DNA of 64,000 nt from Microbacterium sorbitolivorans (GTDB taxonomy: Bacteria > Actinomycetota > Actinomycetes > Actinomycetales > Microbacteriaceae), in assembly GCF_003327285.1 (NCBI RefSeq), contig NZ_KZ848473.1, positions 992,001 through 1,056,000 on the forward strand, in the 5' to 3' direction. Both the position numbers and the translations under genes were made by a program. The notes beneath the pieces were generated by a model that was given only the letters and a program-made list of their open reading frames with translations, was not told where the DNA came from and searched no databases. Below are positions 59,716-64,000 of this stretch, in pieces. Numbering within the stretch: position 1 is the first letter of the stretch; every line of letters begins with the position of its first letter.

Positions 59716-60981
59716 TCAGCCGAGGGGCTTGAGCTCGATCTCGTCCTGGCCCGCGGCGACCGACGCGAACGAGGTGTATCCGTCGGCCTCCGCGCGCTCG
59801 AGCACGCTCTTGAGGTTGCGGGGACGGCGTTCAAGGCGCACGCGCGCGCCTTCGGCGACGAGGCGCGCCTTGTGGGCGAGGAGCTCCGCAACCGGCACGT
59901 CCTTGTCGTGCACGAGCACGATCGAACGGGATCCCTCGGCCTCGGCGAGCGAGACGAGGTCGACGATGCGCTCGAAGCCGATCGAGAAGCCGACGGCGGG
60001 AACGTCCTGACCGAGGAATCGGCCGACCATGCCGTCGTAGCGTCCGCCACCACCCAGCGAGTACGACACATCGGGGTGCGCGATCTCGAAGATCGTGCCG
60101 GTGTAGTAGCCCATGCCGCGCACGAGGAACGGGTCGAACACGAGCGGGGCGTCGCCGCGCGCGGCCGAGACCGCCTCGCCGACGCCCGTGAGGTGGTCGA
60201 CGATCTCGTCCGGGATCCCCTCCGGGAGGAGGGCGCGGATCTGCTCGGCCCCGAAGGATCCGGTCGGCTCGGCGAGCCCACGCAGGAACGCCTCGAACGC
60301 GTCGACCGAGGCCGCCTCCGCGCCGCGGTCGCGGAGCTCGGCGGCGACGCCCGACGGCCCGATCTTGTCGAGCTTGTCGATCGTGATGAGCACGCCGGGG
60401 CGCTCGTCGGCCGGGAAGCCGAAGACGTCGAGCATGGCGTCGAGCGCGCGGCGGTCGTTGATGCGCACGCTCGCGCCGGACAGGCCCAGCGCGTCGAGCG
60501 CGTCGAGTGTCGCCGAGATGAGCTCGGCCTCTGCGCGGCTCGTGGCGTCGCCCATGATGTCGATGTCGCACTGCACGAACTGGCGGTAGCGGCCCTTCTG
60601 CGGGCGCTCGGCCCGCCACACGGGCGCGATCTGCACGGCGCGGAACACCGTCGGCAGCTCGGCGCGGTGCGAGGCGTAGAAGCGCGACAGCGGCACGGTC
60701 AGGTCGTAGCGCAGGCCGAGGTCGGCGAGGTCGGCCGCGTCCTCGGTCGACGCGAGCGTCTCGGCGGTGATGCCGCGCTTCATGATGTTGAAGGCGAGCT
60801 TCTCGTTGTCGCCGCCGACGCCGGCATGCAGTCGGTCGTACTCTTCCATGACGGGCGTTTCGATCTCGTCGAAGCCATGGGCGCGGTAGCGCTCACGGAT
60901 GACGGCGAGCACGCGCTCACGACGGGCCTTGTCAGCGGGGAGGAAGTCGCGCATTCCGCGCGGCGGGTTCACGGTTGCCAT
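59716..60981 (-). CDS. hisS: histidine-tRNA ligase
   Basis: 421-residue class II aminoacyl-tRNA synthetase. RGMRDFLP at the N-terminus, motif 2 VWRAERPQKGRYRQFVQCD, histidine-binding LVRGMGYYTGTIFE and SLGGGGRYDGM, motif 3 AVGFSIGFERI, then the anticodon-binding domain (VLVHDKDVPVAELL). All family signatures are present. The minus-strand TAATAG 7 bases before ATG 60981 suggests leaderless expression; no T-box leader exists in the 17-base gap. Confidence 0.95.
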   Translation of the reverse strand: MATVNPPRGMRDFLPADKARRERVLAVIRERYRAHGFDEIETPVMEEYDRLHAGVGGDNEKLAFNIMKRGITAETLASTEDAADLADLGLRYDLTVPLSRFYASHRAELPTVFRAVQIAPVWRAERPQKGRYRQFVQCDIDIMGDATSRAEAELISATLDALDALGLSGASVRINDRRALDAMLDVFGFPADERPGVLITIDKLDKIGPSGVAAELRDRGAEAASVDAFEAFLRGLAEPTGSFGAEQIRALLPEGIPDEIVDHLTGVGEAVSAARGDAPLVFDPFLVRGMGYYTGTIFEIAHPDVSYSLGGGGRYDGMVGRFLGQDVPAVGFSIGFERIVDLVSLAEAEGSRSIVLVHDKDVPVAELLAHKARLVAEGARVRLERRPRNLKSVLERAEADGYTSFASVAAGQDEIELKPLG

Positions 60982-60988
60982 AGGAGAC

Positions 60989-60994
60989 CTATTA
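60989..60994 (-). promoter_or_regulatory. putative leaderless -10 of hisS
   Basis: TAATAG 7 bases before ATG 60981, within the 17-base gap after the pentapeptide gene. Confidence 0.4.
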
Positions 60995-60998
60995 TCCC

Positions 60999-61652
60999 CT
61001 ACCGCACGTCAATGCCCGCGGCGACCGCGAAGGCGGGCGCGAGCACGCGCACCTGCTCCTCCGTGAGGGTCGCGCCGCGAAGGGCCAGCGGATCCAGGTA
61101 CGAGACCGCGTCGAGCCCCCGAAGATCGAGGTCGGTCGCGCGCATCCCGCGCGGATCCACCTCGTCGGCGCGGGATCCGTCGAACGCGACCCGCGTCGCG
61201 CGGGCGCGCGGGAGGTCGATCGTCCCGATCGTGCAATCGGCGATCAGGACGTCCTCGAGCTCGGCGGCGGCGAGCCGCAGGTAGTCGATGCGGAGGCCGC
61301 GCAGCTCGAGCTCTGAGACGCGGGCGTCCGCGAGGTCGAGGGTGGCGATCCGGCCGCCATGGATCCGCACCCGCCGCAGCGACGCGTCGCGCGCGATCAC
61401 CTCGACGGCGCGGATGTCGTCGATGTCGACGTCGACGAGCGTCGCGCCGCGGAGCGCGAGCGAGTCGACGTCGGCGCCGGGGATCCGTACCTCCTCGAGC
61501 GTCGCGTACGACAGCTCGACCTCACCCGCGAGATTCGGCAGCCGCCTCTGGATGAGGTCGCCGCCGCGCGAGGGCTCGGCGTCGTCGAGGTGGTTCGGCA
61601 GGTCGGGTGCGCCGACGCGCGGCGCGACGGGTCGTTTTACTGCTCGGGCCAT
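60999..61652 (-). CDS. pentapeptide-repeat protein
   Basis: 217-residue protein whose residues 45-190 follow the A-(D/N)-L-x-x periodicity of right-handed quadrilateral beta helices (VDSLALRGATLVDVDIDDIR, RIATLDLADARVSELELRGL). The N-terminus is basic (ARAVKRPVAPR). Some family members mimic DNA to protect gyrase (Qnr, MfpA); most are uncharacterised, and nothing here points to gyrase. Start ATG 61652 follows TAGGAT by 6 bases. Confidence 0.82.
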   Translation of the reverse strand: MARAVKRPVAPRVGAPDLPNHLDDAEPSRGGDLIQRRLPNLAGEVELSYATLEEVRIPGADVDSLALRGATLVDVDIDDIRAVEVIARDASLRRVRIHGGRIATLDLADARVSELELRGLRIDYLRLAAAELEDVLIADCTIGTIDLPRARATRVAFDGSRADEVDPRGMRATDLDLRGLDAVSYLDPLALRGATLTEEQVRVLAPAFAVAAGIDVR

Positions 61653-61658
61653 GCGCAG

Positions 61659-61664
61659 ATCCTA
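61659..61664 (-). promoter_or_regulatory. putative leaderless -10 overlapping upstream stop codon
   Basis: TAGGAT 6 bases before ATG 61652; its first three bases are the TAG stop of the DUF418 gene. Confidence 0.45.
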
Positions 61665-63014
61665 CGCGGCCGGGATACGCGTCGCGGCCGGAGCGAGCCG
61701 TGCCGCGGCCCAGGCGGTCAGGCGCTCGAGCGGGCCGCGGCCCACCAGGATCGCCCACGCCGAGCACGCGATCAGCAGGCCCACGGCGAGGAACGGGTAC
61801 AGCCATGCGGGCTGGTCCCAGCCGCCGGGGCCGATGACGATCCAGATCGCGACGATGTGCGCCGAGTATGCCGTGAGCGGCATGGATCCGACGGCGGCGA
61901 GCGGCAGGAGCGCGTAGCGGAGGCTGTCGCCCGTGAGGACGAGCAGCGCGATGATCGCGATCGCGAGTCCGCCGGATCCGAGGATCTCCATCGTGCCGCC
62001 CGTGTGCGGACCGCTCGAAAAGAACGCCGTCGCGACGGCGCCAGGGATGTCGGCGGCGGCGATCATGTCGCCGACGCCGGCCCAGCCGCTCTCGTCGACG
62101 AACGGCTCCTCGATAAACGAATCCTCGATCGAGGGCTCCTCGTACGTGCCGGTGTACATCACGTCATCGGAGTAGCAGACGAGCGTTCCATCGCCGTAGT
62201 CCTCGCACGTCTTGCCCGCGAGGTCGGCCTCCTCGCCGGGGATCGACTCGTACGACGGCATCGACGAGGAGGACGAGTACGCCGACACGTACGACGAGTC
62301 GCTGCCGCCCCAGGCGCTTCCCGCGGTGTAACCGACGACGCTGAGCGCGACGCCCACCGCGAGGGCGAGCGCCGCGGTCTTCCGCCGCGTGATGTCGAGG
62401 CGCCCGAGGGCGAGGCCCGCGAGCATGAGCGCCGTCCACGGCACGATCGAGTACGTGCCCTCGAGGATGAACGAGATGCCCGCGCCCGATGCCGACGGTG
62501 AGAGGGCGATGAGGGTCGCGGCGACCGCTGGCCCCGCGACCGCCATCGCTGCCGCCCAGACGACCAGCGCATAGGCGCGCATCCCGATGAACATGACCGC
62601 AACGGCATATACGGCGCCGTAGAAGGTGAGGATCACCGCGATGTTGGTGCCCAGCAGCTCCAGCACGAGGCCGATCGCGAAGATCACGAGCCCGCGCGCG
62701 ACGAGCCGCAGGCGATGCGTCGCGAGCTCCGCGCCGGTCGGGATCCGGCTCCGCCCCGTCATCAACGCGATCGAGACGCCCGCGAGCACCGCAAACAGGA
62801 TCGACGAGCGCCCGGAGACGAGCTCGACCCAGGTCGACGGATCCGACCACCGGATCTCGCCGGGGAGAGCGACGGTATGGGCCGCGGCCATGCCGAGAAC
62901 AGCGAGACCTCGGGCGATATCGAGCCCGACGATGCGCGGGGCCATACCAAAGGCGCGCAGTCGCGAAGACGGGGTTGCAGGGGTTACTTCGGTGCTCGGG
63001 GTGAGCGTCGCCAT
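61662..63014 (-). CDS. DUF418-type polytopic membrane protein with large extracytoplasmic insert
   Basis: 450-residue membrane protein with about ten helices. The start RIVGLDIARGLAVLGMAAAH resembles the heparan-alpha-glucosaminide acetyltransferase/DUF1624 group, and the end (SMPLTAYSAHIVAIW) the DUF418 domain. Between helices, about residues 240-325, lies a Ser/Tyr/Glu-rich loop with two cysteines (KTCEDYGDGTLVCYSDD), probably disulfide-linked outside the cell. Function unknown; acyl transfer to a surface polymer is a guess from distant relatives. Confidence 0.75.
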   Translation of the reverse strand: MATLTPSTEVTPATPSSRLRAFGMAPRIVGLDIARGLAVLGMAAAHTVALPGEIRWSDPSTWVELVSGRSSILFAVLAGVSIALMTGRSRIPTGAELATHRLRLVARGLVIFAIGLVLELLGTNIAVILTFYGAVYAVAVMFIGMRAYALVVWAAAMAVAGPAVAATLIALSPSASGAGISFILEGTYSIVPWTALMLAGLALGRLDITRRKTAALALAVGVALSVVGYTAGSAWGGSDSSYVSAYSSSSSMPSYESIPGEEADLAGKTCEDYGDGTLVCYSDDVMYTGTYEEPSIEDSFIEEPFVDESGWAGVGDMIAAADIPGAVATAFFSSGPHTGGTMEILGSGGLAIAIIALLVLTGDSLRYALLPLAAVGSMPLTAYSAHIVAIWIVIGPGGWDQPAWLYPFLAVGLLIACSAWAILVGRGPLERLTAWAAARLAPAATRIPAA

Positions 63015-63046
63015 CGGTGACTTTCTGGTGGTGACGGTATTCGGTG

Positions 63047-63709
63047 TTACTCGGCGTCGCGGATGTCGTCCGCGAGCGTGCGGATCCGGCCGCGGAGCGC
63101 GCGCTCGGCGTCCCAACCGCGGGCCCGCGCGAGCGCGACGAGCCCCAGGAGGGTCTCGCCGAGGTCTTCCTCGGAGGCGGGCAGGAGCTCTTCGCCGTCT
63201 TCGGCCTCGATGACCTCGACGGCGCGAATTTCTTCGACGTACCCGAGGCCGACGCCGACTTGCTCGCCCTTGCCGAGCACCTTCTGGGCGAGGGCGAGGG
63301 CCGGCATGGCCTTCGGCACGCCGTCGAGCACCGAGGTGCGCGAGCGCTTCTCCTCGGCCTTCGCGGCGTTCCACAGCTCGATCACGCGCTCGGGCGTCTC
63401 GGCGGTCTCCGCCGCGAACACGTGCGGGTGGCGGTGGATCATCTTGGCCGCGAGGTCGCCCGCGACGTCGTCGATCGTGAACGACTCGGCGACGGCGGCG
63501 TGGAGCAGCACCTGCCACAGCAGGTCGCCGAGTTCCTCGCGCAGCTCAGGGGCGGATCCGGATTCGATCGCGTCGATCACCTCGGCGGATTCCTCCGTGA
63601 GGTATGGCGCGAGCTGCCGGTGGGTGAGGGCCTTCGACCACACGCACTCGGCGTGCACCTGCTCGGCCACCTCGGCCGCGCGGCGCAGCCCGTCGTAAGT
63701 CTCGCTCAT
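63047..63709 (-). CDS. mazG: MazG family nucleoside triphosphate pyrophosphohydrolase
   Basis: 220-residue all-alpha NTP pyrophosphatase (house-cleaning of aberrant dNTPs or control of ppGpp precursors). The first MazG domain is complete: YLTEESAEVIDAIE, LREELGDLLWQVLLHAAVAE (EExxE and ExxD metal sites) and MIHRHPHVFA. The second half (about 150-220) is shortened and partly degenerate compared with E. coli MazG. GGAG lies near ATG 63709. Confidence 0.9.
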   Translation of the reverse strand: MSETYDGLRRAAEVAEQVHAECVWSKALTHRQLAPYLTEESAEVIDAIESGSAPELREELGDLLWQVLLHAAVAESFTIDDVAGDLAAKMIHRHPHVFAAETAETPERVIELWNAAKAEEKRSRTSVLDGVPKAMPALALAQKVLGKGEQVGVGLGYVEEIRAVEVIEAEDGEELLPASEEDLGETLLGLVALARARGWDAERALRGRIRTLADDIRDAE

Positions 63710-63732
63710 GACTCCACTCTGCCAGCAACTCT

Positions 63733-63785
63733 GCAATTCTCCGCGCGGTCATCTGCGAACAGCAGATGACCGCGCGGAGAATTGC
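63733..63785. repeat. palindromic intergenic element, copy 6
   Basis: Perfect 24-base arms (63733-63756 and 63762-63785) around GAACA; core CCGCGCGGTCATCTGC as in copy 3, preceded by CAACTCT and followed by AGGGGGTAGTGGAGAATTAC. Confidence 0.88.
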
Positions 63786-63806
63786 CGCACAGGGGGTAGT
63801 GGAGAA

Positions 63807-64000
63807 TTACGCCGCGAGCCGGCGGTGGTGGCGGGCGCGCAGCGGCACGAGGATGGCCGACAGGATCAGCGACACGAGCGACCCGAGCAGCACACCGAGC
63901 ACCGCCTCGTCGGCGACGACGTGATCGGCGTACGCCAGGCGCGACAGCAGGAGCGACACGGTGAAGCCGATGCCTCCGAGCGCGGCGGCCGGGATGATGT
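63807..64000 (-). CDS. nhaA: Na+/H+ antiporter NhaA, C-terminal fragment
   Basis: The last 64 residues of a membrane protein, open to the window edge. The segment GGIGFTVSLLLSRLAYAD matches the penultimate helix of NhaA (the conserved GIGFTMSxF/L region), followed by GVLLGSLVSLILSAILVPLR and a basic tail RARHHRRLAA. Start, most helices and the sodium-binding aspartates are outside the window. Confidence 0.75.
   Translation of the reverse strand, partial: IIPAAALGGIGFTVSLLLSRLAYADHVVADEAVLGVLLGSLVSLILSAILVPLRARHHRRLAA

Noticed and set aside
60982..60998. T-box riboswitch before hisS
   Set aside because: The gap to the upstream gene is 17 bases, far too short.

Overview
The window reads as a 64 kb stretch of chromosome from a high-GC actinobacterium, most likely Microbacteriaceae. 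The evidence is strong G/C preference at third codon positions, the AdnA/AdnB helicase-nuclease pair, actinobacterial small families (DUF3107, DUF3117, DUF501), the succinylase DapC/DapE/DapD route to meso-diaminopimelate, a TatB, a soluble MgtE-like protein next to DUF1003, and a mannosyltransferase of the PIG-V type. No phage, transposase, CRISPR array or biosynthetic cluster is visible. It looks like core chromosome seeded with small palindromic repeats.

Layout. 1-7.7 kb: truncated APH kinase, adnB-adnA (DNA break processing), DUF3107. 7.8-18.3 kb: ferritin-like protein, DEAD-box helicase, PHP phosphoesterase, secreted or membrane EEP hydrolase, Xaa-Pro aminopeptidase, YflT-like stress protein, MgtE-like/DUF1003/Mrp cluster, tatB and an O-methyltransferase. 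18.3-27.9 kb: DUF3117, mannosyltransferase, dapE/dapD divergent pair, citrate synthase, dapC-fdxA, TypA, PH-domain protein. 28-33.2 kb: a four-gene peptide ABC importer with fused ATPases and a substrate-binding protein whose sequence order is circularly permuted. 33.4-36.8 kb: CPBP protease, two Nudix hydrolases, an AbiEi-like nuclease-type protein and a GNAT, separated by palindromic repeats. 36.8-39.1 kb: a three-domain ThiE-ThiD-TenA fusion under a TPP riboswitch. 39.1-44.7 kb: nadA-nadB-nadC-cysteine desulfurase-NrtR, the NAD de novo operon with its probable regulator and two candidate operators. 44.7-49.5 kb: a repeat array, ABC exporter, MFS exporter, pseudouridine synthase and a tRNA with anticodon UAA. 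49.5-55.9 kb: NDH-2, subtilase, DUF501, FtsB-like protein, enolase, nagA. 55.9-58.1 kb: a GntR-led membrane operon. 58.2-64 kb: APC permease, hisS, pentapeptide-repeat protein, DUF418 membrane protein, MazG and the C-terminus of NhaA.

How the genes work together. The clearest functional units are AdnAB; Dap enzymes for peptidoglycan and lysine; NAD synthesis with feedback control (NadA is a 4Fe-4S enzyme, hence the embedded cysteine desulfurase); thiamine synthesis and salvage on one polypeptide under TPP control; and the eno-ftsB-DUF501-subtilase neighbourhood common in actinobacteria.

Structure beyond genes. Three signals stand out at DNA level: (i) GGATCC is extremely frequent, well over 100 copies by eye and in all reading frames; (ii) a family of 49-75 base palindromes sits in at least six spacers, and an unrelated 88-base palindrome lies in frame inside nadB; (iii) about twenty genes have a TANNNT hexamer exactly 6-7 bases before the start codon, the signature of leaderless transcripts, and this was used to choose several start codons. 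The most unusual single gene is the permuted binding protein at 31,581-33,221.
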